Shown: positions 1-9,585, numbered from the stretch's first letter. The stretch: 64,000 nucleotides of DNA from Bin87 sp963666865 (GCA_963666865.1 OY763072.1:2914001-2978000); one strand, 5' to 3'. Notes: generated by a model not told the origin, from the sequence alone. Numbers and translations: made by a program.

Positions 1-2
1 CC

Positions 3-560
3 CAGGGCACCCGCTGGATCGACGGTCCCATGACCCGCGCCGTCAAGGCCGGGGCCATCCTATACCTCGACGAAGTGGTGGAAGCCCGCAAGGACACCAC
101 GGTCCTGATCCACCCCCTCACCGACCATCGCCGGATCCTCCCGGTCGAAAAAACCGGCAACATCATCGAGGCCGATGACCGTTTCCTGCTCTGCATCTCC
201 TACAACCCACACTACCAGAGCGCCCTCAAGGATCTGAAGCACAGCACCCGGCAGCGGTTCATTTCCATCGAGTTCGACTACCCGCCGGTGGATGTAGAAG
301 CGGAAATCGTGGCCAAGGAAAGCGGTTGCAACGAAGATGAGGCCCATGCTCTGGCCCGCCTGGGTGACAAGATCCGCAATCTCCGGGAGCATGGTCTGGC
401 CGAAGGCGCCAGCACCAGGCTGCTCATCTACGCCGGCCGTTTGATGCGACAGGGCATACCGGCTCGCCGGGCCTGCCAGGTAGCCATCGTGTGGACGCTC
501 AGCGACGAGACGGAACTCCAGCGCAGCATCGAAGAGGTCGTGTACTCGATCTTTGAGTAG
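3..560 (+). CDS. CbbQ/NirQ/NorQ-type AAA+ ATPase, C-terminal part (5' end outside window)
   Basis: The frame is open from the first complete codon, so this is the C-terminal ~185 residues of a gene starting upstream. It shows TRWIDGPMTRAV, a Walker B stretch AILYLDEVVEA, a sensor-1-like LLCISYNPHYQS and STRQRF with likely arginine-finger residues, then a helical tail as in CbbQ_C. Known family members pair with a VWA protein (CbbO/NorD) and use ATP to remodel or activate metalloenzymes such as nitric-oxide reductase or RuBisCO. A NorD-like partner lies two genes downstream on the same strand, which supports the call. The client enzyme is not visible in the window. The Walker A motif lies outside the window. 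Confidence 0.9.
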   Translation, partial: QGTRWIDGPMTRAVKAGAILYLDEVVEARKDTTVLIHPLTDHRRILPVEKTGNIIEADDRFLLCISYNPHYQSALKDLKHSTRQRFISIEFDYPPVDVEAEIVAKESGCNEDEAHALARLGDKIRNLREHGLAEGASTRLLIYAGRLMRQGIPARRACQVAIVWTLSDETELQRSIEEVVYSIFE

Positions 561-589
561 CCCCGGGCTTTGATTAGCAGGGAGACGGC

Positions 590-1186
590 ATGGGTGAGTT
601 CACCCTTGACCTGATCAAGGACACCCTGGCGCATCGCCAAAGGTTTACTGCCGCCGCTGAAGGATTGATGCCGGCGGCAGTAATGTTATTGCTGTATCCC
701 AAAGACGGCGAGTTCTGCGTCCTGCTCAACAAGCGCTCCATGACTGTGGAGCACCACAAGGGAGAAATGTCCTTCCCCGGAGGCGCCCGGGACCCCGAAG
801 ACGCTGATTTTGAAGACACCGCCCTGCGCGAGACTGAAGAGGAAATGGGTATCGCCCGGGATGACATAACCATCCTGGGCCGATTGGACGACAACGTAAC
901 GCGTTCCAACTTCCTCGTAAAAGTTTTTGTGGGCACCATCCCGTACCCTTATGAGTTCAATCCCAGTTCCCACGAAATCGCCGAGGTGGTAGAGATACCG
1001 CTGAGCGTATTGCGTGACAGTGCTACAATCCGTTGGGACTCCAGAATTGAAGACGGCGAACGGGTGGCCGTGCGCTCGTATGGCTACCAGCATCATTTGG
1101 TGTACGGCGCCACCGCTAAAATCCTTGACCAGTTCCTCGACATCATCGAGGAAGGGCTGACAAAGGAGGACACGAGCCTTGACTAA
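590..1186 (+). CDS. NUDIX hydrolase, CoA pyrophosphatase (NudL/NUDT7) type
   Basis: A 198-residue NUDIX protein, probably cutting CoA or acyl-CoA diphosphates to phosphopantetheine derivatives and 3',5'-ADP. The UPF0035/CoAse signature is visible as LLNKRS followed by a basic/aromatic stretch and FPGGARDPEDAD (about residues 48-73), leading into the NUDIX box TALRETEEEMGI with the metal-binding RExxEE core. Start ATG is preceded by GGGAGA. It sits 29 bp after the CbbQ-like gene and its stop codon overlaps the start of the NorD-like gene by 8 bp, so it is embedded in the ATPase-VWA operon. The substrate is inferred from the signature only; another nucleoside diphosphate derivative is possible. 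Confidence 0.85.
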   Translation: MGEFTLDLIKDTLAHRQRFTAAAEGLMPAAVMLLLYPKDGEFCVLLNKRSMTVEHHKGEMSFPGGARDPEDADFEDTALRETEEEMGIARDDITILGRLDDNVTRSNFLVKVFVGTIPYPYEFNPSSHEIAEVVEIPLSVLRDSATIRWDSRIEDGERVAVRSYGYQHHLVYGATAKILDQFLDIIEEGLTKEDTSLD

Positions 1187-4100
1187 TACCGCAACTGGCG
1201 ACCTGTTGACCGAACTGGGCAAACTGCCGCCGGCCGTAACGGAGGCCTATGAGGCCGTCGCCGACGCCATGGCCGAGTCCTTCAGTGATGAGGAAACGGC
1301 GCTGTGGGCCAGAGAGGGCGTAGCCATTGGCACCCAGACCGTCCGCTCGTGGGAATCAGCCGTTGAATACTACCGAGTTAGCCCGGAAGTGGCGCGCTCG
1401 CTAGCCTTCGCGTCCTTTATGCAGTGGGCGCGGTGCGGCACTTACCTTTCCCAGGATTCACCCACCTTGGCGGTAGCCTTTTTCAAGGCCAGCCCCTCCA
1501 TCGTCACCAACCTGCGGCCACAATACATCCCCCGCTGGGCCGGCTTGGGTCGTTCGCTCTACAAGGGCACCTGGAAGTCCAGCACCCTCGCTGCTCGGTT
1601 TTTCGAGGTCAGCCCGGATCTGGTGCGAAACCTTCCCTTCTGGGATGTCGAGGTCTTCGCCTCCTTGATTGAGGCGTTGTCCTACAAGTCTTACGACGTG
1701 GCCGCCGAATGCCTGGTCCTGGGGAGAGACGTCCTCCCGGCCATGGGTCGGGAGCGTGAAGCTTTCCTTTCCATGTCTCGCGCCCTCACCGACAGCAGTT
1801 GGCGTGAGGTAAAGGCGTGCCTCGAAATGGCCCCCCGCGCCTTGCAGCACGTTGAGGAAGGACAGACTGGGAGGTTCCTCCGGCTGGGCGAAAAACTGGC
1901 CAAGATGGGTCTCCGGGACACATCGCGGTTCCTCTATGACGGCGCCCAGGCCTTGTCCCACGTTTCCGCCGGCTCCCAGGGCCACATCCTCGACCTCTGT
2001 GAAGGTTTGCTCGCCAGCACGCCCGACGCGGTCCCGCCCTTCCTGAAGAGCCTGGACCCGGTCCTGAACCGCATCACCCTCGCCCAACTGGACCAGTGGT
2101 ATCAGCACGGCGTGGGGCTGCTGGGCGAAAATCCTGAAAGTGGTATCGCTTTCTTCAAGATCGAGTCCAACACTTCGGAATCCATGCTGGAAACCCTTTC
2201 ATCCAGCCTGGATCTGGAGCGTGTCAAGGGCATCATGCGCCTCTACACCCGCGCGTTGTCCGGCGAGAACATCGAGGTGCTCAGCACCGAAGAATTGGTG
2301 CGCCGCCAGATCGGGTGGGTGGACCAGGACACGGCGTCCACCGACGGCACCAAGGTGTACCTACCGCCGATGATCGACAACTACAACGACAAGGCGCAAA
2401 ACTTCGCCTGGTTCAAAGTGGTTGCCACTCACCAGGTGTCCCATCTGGAGTTCGGCAGCTTCCAGTTTAACTTCACCAGGCCGGCCAACGTGTTTGAAGA
2501 CCGCCGCTTCCCCATGGAAGAGGCGATCCAGGCTCGTCTGGAAGCCATACGCACCGCCGCCATCGAACAATTCCAGCTCCAGGACGCTGACGTCGCGCCC
2601 ATCATGGACATGGGCGAAGGCCCGGGCGGGACAATGCGGGTTTATACCGATATCGGCCGCTTCCTGGCCCTGTTTGAAGACCGGCGCATGGCCTTCGACC
2701 TGTTTAGCGTATTGGAAGACTGCCGGCTTGACTATCGCATCAAGACCGAATATCCCGGCATTCGACGGCCCGCGCTGGACGTGCAGGGCGATGCGTTGTC
2801 CCAGCGTCCCCGGATCGAAGAGCTTCCGTTGCAGGAAGCCCTCATCGAATTGCTCATCCACATGAGCCTGGACCGCTTCGAAGGCTTGCTGGTGCCCCAG
2901 GACTACCGCGAAGAAGCCTATATGCTGGCGCGCATAATGCACCGTTTGCGCACCATCAGGGCGTCTATCGAGGACACCGCTGAAGCCTCGCTGCGGGCCT
3001 ATGAAATCATCTCCCGCCTACAAAACCAGCAGCAGCCCGAGGATGAGTTCCAACCCGAAGACCTGGATGATCCCGGCGAGTTCTCTGAAGAGGAATACCA
3101 GGCATTGTTGGACAAGTTGCAGGCCGAGATGAACGAGCAGCAGGGTGAACAGGGCGAGGGCGACCCTTACGAGTCGCCGGAGCCGGTCGAATACCGCGGC
3201 GACTTCAAGCCCGAAATGGTGCAGCTCCTCACCAAGCTCCAGATGGATCAGAGCCAAATGGGTGACGCTGAGCCGATGACCCAGGAGGAGCTCGAACAAC
3301 TGCTGCAGGACAGCGCCGAGCTGGAACTCGACGCCCAGGAAGGCGACGTGGACCAGAGCATGGCCATGTTCGCACAGAACATCATGAAGGAAGCCGGCGT
3401 TCCGCCGCCGTCCAACGATCCCGGCAAAGGCTACGGCCCGATCCTCCACGACGATGACGCCGGCGGCGAGCTGGAAGCGCTGGAACCCAAGACCTTCGTG
3501 TACGACGAATGGGACTTCCGCGCCAACGACTACAAACCCCGCTGGTGCATCGTCAAGGAGAAGATCCTGGATGAAGGTGATCCCAACTTCTACAACGACT
3601 CCCTGCGCAACTACTCCTCCTTGCTGGCCCACATCAAGCGCCAATTCGAGCTCATCATGCCCGAAACCTGGCGCAAGACCTACCGGCTGATCGACGGTGA
3701 GGACATCGACCTCAACTCCGCGCTGGAAGCCTGGGCCGACCTCCGCATGAACGTGCCGCCGGACGAAAAGATCTACTGGCGCCGGAACCGCGTGGAGCGC
3801 GACGTTGCCGTGGTGTTCCTGCTGGATATGTCCGCTTCCACCGCCGAGGCCATCGACGAAGGCCGCCACTCGGTTGACGACCGCGACGCGCCCGACGACC
3901 CGGTGGAATACATGGTCTGGCTGCGTCGTCGCCGCGAGGGGCTGGTGCGCCGCCACTACAAGCGCATCATCGACCTGGAACGCGAAGGTTGCGCCCTCCT
4001 CATCAGCGCCCTGGAATCCATCGGCGATACTTACGGTATCTACGGCTTTTCCGGCTACGGGCGCGAGAACGTAGAGTTCTACGTCATCAAGGACATCGAG

Positions 4101-4487
4101 GAGCCGTTCAACGACAAGATCAAGCGGCGCATCGACAAGGTGACGCCACTCCACGCTACCCGCATGGGCTCCGCCATCCGACACGCCATCACCAAGCTCG
4201 AAAACCAGGACGCGGCCACCAAGATCCTCTTCCTCATCAGCGACGGTCGGCCCCAGGACCGGGGTTACAGCCGCGAGGGAGTGGAGAAGGAATACGCCGT
4301 CCACGACACCCACCAGGCCCTGCTCGAGGCCAAGCGGAAGGAAATCAACCCCTTCTGCCTCACCGTGGACAAGGCCGGGCACGATTACCTCAAGACCATG
4401 TGCGGCGACCTGAACTACGAAGTCTTGGACGACATCTGGGCGCTGCCGGAACGGTTGCCCATGCTCTACCGCACGCTGACCATGTAG
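1179..4487 (+). CDS. NorD/CbbO-like VWA-domain protein with long N-terminal helical repeats
   Basis: An 1102-residue protein, far longer than typical NorD (roughly 600 residues). The C-terminal third is a von Willebrand A domain with the metal-ion adhesion motif DMSAS at residues 883-887 and a later FLISDGRPQDRGYS strand. The middle carries the conserved NorD-type region with many acidic/Gln residues (about 620-760). Residues ~40-400 consist of recurring ~37-residue helical units, recognisable by FFKASPSIVTNL, FFEVSPDLVRNL and similar lines. The start is TTG at 1179 with AAAGGAGG about 10 nt upstream, overlapping the NUDIX stop. It presumably works with the upstream CbbQ-like ATPase as a cytoplasmic activator complex. 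The client and the role of the repeats are unknown. Confidence 0.85.
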   Translation: MTNTATGDLLTELGKLPPAVTEAYEAVADAMAESFSDEETALWAREGVAIGTQTVRSWESAVEYYRVSPEVARSLAFASFMQWARCGTYLSQDSPTLAVAFFKASPSIVTNLRPQYIPRWAGLGRSLYKGTWKSSTLAARFFEVSPDLVRNLPFWDVEVFASLIEALSYKSYDVAAECLVLGRDVLPAMGREREAFLSMSRALTDSSWREVKACLEMAPRALQHVEEGQTGRFLRLGEKLAKMGLRDTSRFLYDGAQALSHVSAGSQGHILDLCEGLLASTPDAVPPFLKSLDPVLNRITLAQLDQWYQHGVGLLGENPESGIAFFKIESNTSESMLETLSSSLDLERVKGIMRLYTRALSGENIEVLSTEELVRRQIGWVDQDTASTDGTKVYLPPMIDNYNDKAQNFAWFKVVATHQVSHLEFGSFQFNFTRPANVFEDRRFPMEEAIQARLEAIRTAAIEQFQLQDADVAPIMDMGEGPGGTMRVYTDIGRFLALFEDRRMAFDLFSVLEDCRLDYRIKTEYPGIRRPALDVQGDALSQRPRIEELPLQEALIELLIHMSLDRFEGLLVPQDYREEAYMLARIMHRLRTIRASIEDTAEASLRAYEIISRLQNQQQPEDEFQPEDLDDPGEFSEEEYQALLDKLQAEMNEQQGEQGEGDPYESPEPVEYRGDFKPEMVQLLTKLQMDQSQMGDAEPMTQEELEQLLQDSAELELDAQEGDVDQSMAMFAQNIMKEAGVPPPSNDPGKGYGPILHDDDAGGELEALEPKTFVYDEWDFRANDYKPRWCIVKEKILDEGDPNFYNDSLRNYSSLLAHIKRQFELIMPETWRKTYRLIDGEDIDLNSALEAWADLRMNVPPDEKIYWRRNRVERDVAVVFLLDMSASTAEAIDEGRHSVDDRDAPDDPVEYMVWLRRRREGLVRRHYKRIIDLEREGCALLISALESIGDTYGIYGFSGYGRENVEFYVIKDIEEPFNDKIKRRIDKVTPLHATRMGSAIRHAITKLENQDAATKILFLISDGRPQDRGYSREGVEKEYAVHDTHQALLEAKRKEINPFCLTVDKAGHDYLKTMCGDLNYEVLDDIWALPERLPMLYRTLTM

Positions 4488-4514
4488 CGGCAATATTGGA
4501 TGTGCGGGGAATTT

Positions 4515-4543
4515 GTAGGGGCGAATAATCATTCGCCCCTACG
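4515..4543. repeat. Palindromic dispersed repeat, family A
   Basis: Arms GGGGCGAAT and ATTCGCCCC around a short AT centre, flanked by GTA and TACG. It sits between the converging NorD-like and cinA genes, where it may act as a bidirectional terminator. Further copies lie at 22306, 34575 and 36491, with stem variants at 34531 and 36340. Confidence 0.85.
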
Positions 4544-4561
4544 CATTGGCCCATAGGCCCC

Positions 4562-5797
4562 TTACTGAGCGACTTCCGTAATCAGCTTCCGCAGTTCCGT
4601 CAGCGCCGTGTTGCAGGACCTCCGCTTGATCACCAGGCGGCGCGGTGGCGTGCGCAGCGGAAACTCCCTGACATCATCGCCGTGGGCGATGGCGATATGG
4701 ATTGTACCGGGGCGGTGTCCTTCCATCTCCTGCGGCCCCAGTACGCCCGTGAGACCGATGCCGAAATCCGCCGCCGTTGATCCCTGCACGACCAACGCCA
4801 TCGCGTTGGCCGTCTGCTGGCTCACCACGCCGTAAGTTTCCAGCACGTCGGAGGACACGCCGGCGGCAACCATCGCGTCGGCGGTGAAGGCGACGTTGCC
4901 GCCTCGGTACCACCGGTTGCTGTTCGGCGCCTCGGTGATCGTATTCGCCAGGAACCCGCCACTGACCGATTCCATGGTAGCCAGCGTCATTCCCTGTTCA
5001 ACCAGCGCCGCGCCCACCGATAACTCCGGTGTTTCGTCGTCGTAGCCCCAAACGTAGGGAGCCAACCGGTCGTGGATGGCGTTCTCCACCGGAGCGATCA
5101 TTTCACGCGCGGCGGTCTCGTCCGCGGCCCGGGCGATAATGCGCAGGTGAATGCCGTCGGCCTTGGAATATATGCCCAGATACGGGTTTTCCAGACCAAA
5201 GTACTCCGACATGATCTCGTCCACCGACGCTTCTCCCAACCCCAGCGTCTTGATATTCCGTGTGATGGTCACTTCGGTGTCGATGAGGTCTTTCAGCTTC
5301 ACGTCAATCTCATCCTCCCACATGGCGCGGTTCTCGCCGGGAGGGCCGGGCATACAGATGATGTGCTTGCCATTCTGCTGCGCCCACCAGCCCGGCGCCG
5401 TGCCGTTGCGGTTGGTGATGAACTGTGCCGAGGGAATCAGGTGGGCCTGCTTGACGTTATGGGCCGGCATATCCTGACCCCGATTGCGGAACCACTGCCG
5501 CAGGTTTTCGATTTCCGCGTCCTGGACCGTGGGCGTCTCGCCCAACGCCGCCGCCACGGCTTCCCGGGTCAGATCGTCCTGCGTCGGCCCCAAACCGCCG
5601 GTTGTGAATATGATGTCCGAGCGTTCCCAACCCCGCTGGAAAGCTTCGGTGAGCTTGGGCAGATCATCTCCGATGATGCTCACCCACTGCAACTGAATCC
5701 CCAGCCTCGGCAACCGGCCGGCGATCCAACTGGCGTTGGTATCAGTCAACTCGCCCATCAACAACTCGGTGCCAATGGAGATAATCTCTGCTCTCAC
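4562..5797 (-). CDS. cinA: CinA-like protein (MoCF-biosynthesis-like plus nicotinamide-nucleotide amidase domain)
   Basis: 411 residues with the two-domain CinA layout. The N-terminal molybdopterin-binding-like domain starts EIISIGTELLMGEL and contains TTGGLGPTQDDLTREA (COG1058). The C-terminal CinA/PncC domain starts near ELSVGAALVEQG. The PncC catalytic serine region, usually ESCTGG, reads ESVSGG here; the nucleophile Ser is kept while the next two positions differ. GTG start at 5797 with GAGGAGG upstream. In bacteria CinA recycles NMN or ADP-ribose derivatives. It is the last gene of a leftward operon with the DUF4340/ABC genes, 22 bp after the DUF4340 stop. Confidence 0.9.
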   Translation of the reverse strand: MRAEIISIGTELLMGELTDTNASWIAGRLPRLGIQLQWVSIIGDDLPKLTEAFQRGWERSDIIFTTGGLGPTQDDLTREAVAAALGETPTVQDAEIENLRQWFRNRGQDMPAHNVKQAHLIPSAQFITNRNGTAPGWWAQQNGKHIICMPGPPGENRAMWEDEIDVKLKDLIDTEVTITRNIKTLGLGEASVDEIMSEYFGLENPYLGIYSKADGIHLRIIARAADETAAREMIAPVENAIHDRLAPYVWGYDDETPELSVGAALVEQGMTLATMESVSGGFLANTITEAPNSNRWYRGGNVAFTADAMVAAGVSSDVLETYGVVSQQTANAMALVVQGSTAADFGIGLTGVLGPQEMEGHRPGTIHIAIAHGDDVREFPLRTPPRRLVIKRRSCNTALTELRKLITEVAQ

Positions 5798-5819
5798 GAC
5801 GGCCTCCTCAGCAGCCCGA

Positions 5820-6932
5820 TTACGGGCAGTCGTACGGCGTTTCGGTGGGCGGATTGGTCACCAAGCAGATGGTGCGCTCCGCCCGAACTCTGTTCACCAC
5901 GTACACCATCGGATCCTCCGGCAATCCGGCGTAATGCACCAGGACCTGCTCGTTACCCTCATCGTCCAGAATGGGTTGATCGTCTTGATCCACCTCGATG
6001 TGCCCGCCTCCGATATAGAACTCGTGGGTTTTTTCCTCAGTGGAAATACGCACTGTGGTGTCTGCGGGATTCAAACCCCACTTCGGGTCATCGGCGCCCG
6101 TTTCGTCCACGTGCCAACCGCCGGGGGTATCCGGCGCCCCCGGTTTCCCCGGCTGGGCCAGCCATTGCAGTTGCGATGTCCACCACTCCGGCGGCGACAC
6201 CGCTGCACGATCATCTCCCACGGTAACGTACCAGGTGCGCACGCCAGGTTCGGGAGAATAGGATACCGTTACGCCATTATGGGTAACCTCAAAACCCGTG
6301 ATGTCCCGAAAGTCCTCTTCGTAAAAATAGCCCAACTCAATGGGCGGCGGTACAAACGGCGGACTGACCACCAGACAGTTGACCACCCTGGCCCAAACCT
6401 CCGGCACTGTGAACAACTGGGTGGAGCCGGCCACCGTCATGTAGTTGTAGCCCTCGTCCGGCGTTTTGTTGCCCAACCAGAATTCATAGGACAATCCGGT
6501 TTCCTCGGTTATCTTGATCACGCTTTCTGCCGGCTCCAGGCCGTACTGTGCCGGGTTTTCTATCGTCGTGCCCAGCACCCGGTTAACTTTAGGACCGCTC
6601 AGGAGCAACGGGGTGCCCGCCCATTTGGGGTGGTGAACCTCCTCACGTTCTTCGCCCTGTACGATATACCACTTCCCGCGCCCCAGGTCCTTGTCGTATG
6701 CGATTGATCGCTCCTCCCCTGTGAACGTGATCTGCTTATCCGAACACTCGATGGATTCGCCGGCCTGTCCTCGGTGGGTGACCTCCACCTGCACGATGGC
6801 GTCGTCATCAATCCGCCAGGCCCAGGGTTCCTCTTCCGGGGCAGTGTCCTGCTCCCACGGTTTAAACCAAAGCGCCAGCGCACCGAAAAGCGCCAGCACA
6901 AACACCAGCAAAATCGTCAACCGGACGTTCAT
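5820..6932 (-). CDS. DUF4340 domain protein, membrane-anchored
   Basis: 370 residues. An N-terminal hydrophobic segment (about 5-23, LTILLVFVLALFGALALWF) is a signal anchor, so most of the protein is extracytoplasmic. Two DUF4340-like units follow: one ends with FTVPEVWARVVNCLVVSPPF (near residue 185), the second with VYVVNRVRAERTICLVTNPP at the C terminus. DUF4340 proteins commonly sit next to Gld-type ABC exporters, as here: 117 bp downstream of the GldG-like gene and 22 bp before cinA. The ATG is preceded by CAGGAT with short spacing. Molecular function is unknown; a periplasmic or surface partner of the exporter is an inference from context. Confidence 0.8.
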   Translation of the reverse strand: MNVRLTILLVFVLALFGALALWFKPWEQDTAPEEEPWAWRIDDDAIVQVEVTHRGQAGESIECSDKQITFTGEERSIAYDKDLGRGKWYIVQGEEREEVHHPKWAGTPLLLSGPKVNRVLGTTIENPAQYGLEPAESVIKITEETGLSYEFWLGNKTPDEGYNYMTVAGSTQLFTVPEVWARVVNCLVVSPPFVPPPIELGYFYEEDFRDITGFEVTHNGVTVSYSPEPGVRTWYVTVGDDRAAVSPPEWWTSQLQWLAQPGKPGAPDTPGGWHVDETGADDPKWGLNPADTTVRISTEEKTHEFYIGGGHIEVDQDDQPILDDEGNEQVLVHYAGLPEDPMVYVVNRVRAERTICLVTNPPTETPYDCP

Positions 6933-6950
6933 ATCCTGATCGTTACCCCG

Positions 6951-7043
6951 TCATTACGCCAGCTCTCTCGTCGTTCCCGCCTTCTCTTTCGTCATGCCGG
7001 CGAAAGTCGCAGATGCGCCTCTCGCATGCCGGAATCCAAGCGC
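6951..7043. repeat. Degenerate cluster of family B palindromic repeats
   Basis: Between the GldG-like and DUF4340 genes, several decayed GTCATTCCGGCGAAAG / CCGGAATCC half-copies are recognisable (for example GTCATGCCGGCGAAAGTC and GCCGGAATCCAAGCGC). The region shows no coding potential. Confidence 0.6.
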
Positions 7044-7049
7044 TTTGCG

Positions 7050-8870
7050 CTACCGGCGCACCCACCACACCACGACCGCCATTATCCCCATCAAGCCCGG
7101 CAGCAACAGCCACGTCGAGAAACGCACGAAGTTGAACTCGTTCTCGTCCAGGTTCCACTCCCGGTACACAAACTCCCGGTCGCGTATGGACACCAGGGAA
7201 TAGTCTCCCATCAAGTAGTTCGCCGCGTTGAGGAACAACGCCGCGCTGGAACCCCGATCGACGTTCTGATTGGAAACGAAATCGGAATCCCCGAACACCG
7301 TCATCTTCGCAAACTGGTTGTCCGGAGGCCGCGCTTCGGGCGCCGGCGATCCCACGGGGCCCACAATATCCAGATACACCGCTGGGAAGAAAGTCCCCTG
7401 AGGATCCACATCCTCGGGGTTAACCCCTTCGGCCGGGTCAACCGGGTCTATACGCTCGATATCGTCGATCAGCCGCGCCGACGGTGTTGAAAACGCAATC
7501 GGCACCGGGAACCGCGTGTTGGTGTCCTCGATAATCGGATCCAGCGCCGCCGCTCCGGGCATGAACGCCACGCTCAGCGGCTGCCCCCGAGGGGTAATGA
7601 TCTCCGGCGGAGCTTGCGGGTAGTAGCGGCCCACCCTCAGGGTGCGCGGCGCGTTGGGCTGCGAACCTTCGATATCCCGGATATAGCCTTCCCTCACTAT
7701 CACGCCCCACAGGGCCAGGAATGCGCGGAAGGTGTTGTGCGTATCCGGTTCAGCCAGGAAGATGAGCCGCGCTCCCTCCCGCCTCGGCGTCCCGTCGGGA
7801 TCTCGGCCGGCCATGTAGTAATTCAGCGCGTCGGCGTGGGCCATCGGCAGCTCCCCGGTCGGCCCGGCGATGACCAGCAGCGCGGCATCGTCGGGCACCG
7901 CAACGTCTTCCTCCGTCGGCGACCAGAAAAGGGTTTCCACCGCGTAGTTGTCCACTTCCAGACCCTGTCGAATCTTCAGATAACCGTCCTCGGCGTCCCG
8001 GTCAATACTGCGTTCGCCGTGTCCGTTGAGGAAATAAACCTTCTTCTGTTCGGTTTCCGTCGCTACCAACAGCGCGGTGTAAAGGTCCTGTTCCAGCCGG
8101 CTGTACGCGGGGTCAGTGGGTTGTACCAGGTCAATGAGGTCGGCTCCCACCGCCGACACCGCCAACGTTTCATACGCGGTCACGCCTTGGCTGCGGGCCA
8201 GGTCAGCCTCCCTCTGTGGGTCAACAAACTGGTAGGTGAGATTGGAACTCCGGCGGCTGAATTCGCTCAACGTGGTTTCGACCTTGCCCAGTCGCGTCAG
8301 CATGTCAATATCGCGGATCTCGTCCGGATAATAAGCGATTATGCTGATGGGCCGGTCCAGGTTGTTCAACAGGTCCCGTGTGCGCTGCGCCAGCGAAAAC
8401 TGATTGGTGGCCGTCGTATCGGCGCGAATGTGATTCTCGAATCCCACGTAGTTCGCCAATACCACCAACCCGATGAAAGCGGCTGTCATAATGACGGTGT
8501 TCACGCCGTACCGCCCGGTTCGGCTGAAAAACGCCGCCAGCACTTGGCTGAAATACGAAATCCCCACCAGCAGCACCAGCACCGCGCCGATGCCCAGCAC
8601 GATGCCGCCATACAACTTCAGCGAGCCGATGAACGCCAGCAGCACCGCGCCGACAATCAGGCCCACCACGCCCGCAATGAGGATTGGCGCGTAAAAAATC
8701 GTTACGAAGTCGAACGCCGGCTCGATGAAGGAGAACAGTGTCCGGGACTGCTCTTCCAGCGCCGGCGAGTCGCCGCCGCCGGGTGTTTGGTCCGGCGGAC
8801 CACCCTGCCGGCCGCGTCCACGCTGCCGGCGCCAGTCTCGAGGTGCCTCGTCAGTGCGCTGCTGGCTCAT
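7050..8870 (-). CDS. GldG-like ABC-type auxiliary protein (ABC_transp_aux)
   Basis: 606 residues. After a polar Gly/Arg/Pro-rich N terminus (1-40) come hydrophobic segments at about 50-80, 82-108 and 123-142, then a large extracytoplasmic region beginning NHIRADTTATNQFSLAQRT. That opening and the later VYFLNGHGERSI line are typical of the GldG/ABC_transp_aux family. A last membrane helix (STWLLLPGLMGIMAVVVWWV) ends the protein. The start codon lies 1 bp after the permease stop, with GGAGG inside the permease 3' end, implying translational coupling. In gliding Bacteroidota GldA/F/G form an ABC complex; here it is probably an exporter or envelope complex of unknown substrate. Confidence 0.8.
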   Translation of the reverse strand: MSQQRTDEAPRDWRRQRGRGRQGGPPDQTPGGGDSPALEEQSRTLFSFIEPAFDFVTIFYAPILIAGVVGLIVGAVLLAFIGSLKLYGGIVLGIGAVLVLLVGISYFSQVLAAFFSRTGRYGVNTVIMTAAFIGLVVLANYVGFENHIRADTTATNQFSLAQRTRDLLNNLDRPISIIAYYPDEIRDIDMLTRLGKVETTLSEFSRRSSNLTYQFVDPQREADLARSQGVTAYETLAVSAVGADLIDLVQPTDPAYSRLEQDLYTALLVATETEQKKVYFLNGHGERSIDRDAEDGYLKIRQGLEVDNYAVETLFWSPTEEDVAVPDDAALLVIAGPTGELPMAHADALNYYMAGRDPDGTPRREGARLIFLAEPDTHNTFRAFLALWGVIVREGYIRDIEGSQPNAPRTLRVGRYYPQAPPEIITPRGQPLSVAFMPGAAALDPIIEDTNTRFPVPIAFSTPSARLIDDIERIDPVDPAEGVNPEDVDPQGTFFPAVYLDIVGPVGSPAPEARPPDNQFAKMTVFGDSDFVSNQNVDRGSSAALFLNAANYLMGDYSLVSIRDREFVYREWNLDENEFNFVRFSTWLLLPGLMGIMAVVVWWVRR

Positions 8871-8871
8871 C

Positions 8872-9585
8872 CTACCTCCAGCGGCGCGACTCCAGCGCCC
8901 TTATCGACAGGAACAGGAACAATGCGGTCACGGTCAGGAAATACACGATGTGGGCCGAATCCACGATCCCGCGGTCGAAATCGTTGAAGTGGCTGGTGAA
9001 ACCCAACTGGTTGAACACCGTCGCCCAAACCCCGGTAACCACGTCGCCGATGAACGACGTGGCGTACAGCACCACCAGGATGCCGGTGCCCACCACGGCG
9101 GCGATGATCTGGTTGCTGGTCAGCGTCGATGTGAGAATGCCCACCGCCAGCGCCGCCATTCCGTACAATACCAACCCCAGGTAGCCGGAATAAATCGGCC
9201 CCGGATCCGGCGTGGCAAACACCAGCAGCAACACGACATAATATGAAGTCAACGCCAGCAGGAAAAGCAGGAACACGAAGCTGGCCAGGTATTTCCCCAG
9301 GATGACCTCCCAGTCCCGGACCGGGGAAGTCAACAACAATTCGATGGTCCCCAGCTTCTGCTCCTCAGCCAGCAACCGCATCGTCAAAGCTGGGGCCAGG
9401 GGTATCAGCAGGAACGTCGCCCCTTGGAAGAAATTGCTCAGGGACGCTTCGGGAAACGGGTTCCCCAGGTCGCGCACGAAGAAAAACCCGCTCAGCGCCA
9501 TAAAGATAAGCGCCACGATGTAGGCCACCGGGCTGCTGAAATAAATCTGGATTTCCTTGAACGCCACCGCGCGGATGGTTCGCAT
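8872..9585 (-). CDS. ABC-2 type permease, GldF-like
   Basis: 237 residues with six predicted transmembrane helices. It opens with AFKEIQIYFSSPVAYIVALIFM, the usual start of GldF-type permeases, and contains the conserved EEQKLGTIELLLTSPVRDWE cytoplasmic loop. It lies 6 bp after the ATPase stop and 1 bp before the GldG-like start, so all three are clearly co-translated. Together they form an ABC exporter or envelope-remodelling complex; substrate unknown. No gliding-motility adhesin genes are visible nearby. Confidence 0.88.
   Translation of the reverse strand: MRTIRAVAFKEIQIYFSSPVAYIVALIFMALSGFFFVRDLGNPFPEASLSNFFQGATFLLIPLAPALTMRLLAEEQKLGTIELLLTSPVRDWEVILGKYLASFVFLLFLLALTSYYVVLLLVFATPDPGPIYSGYLGLVLYGMAALAVGILTSTLTSNQIIAAVVGTGILVVLYATSFIGDVVTGVWATVFNQLGFTSHFNDFDRGIVDSAHIVYFLTVTALFLFLSIRALESRRWR

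Noticed and set aside
3018..4532. A 504-codon open frame on the minus strand opposite the NorD-like gene
   Set aside because: Val/Leu/His/Asp-rich shadow without any recognisable motif; the + frame contains the VWA domain.
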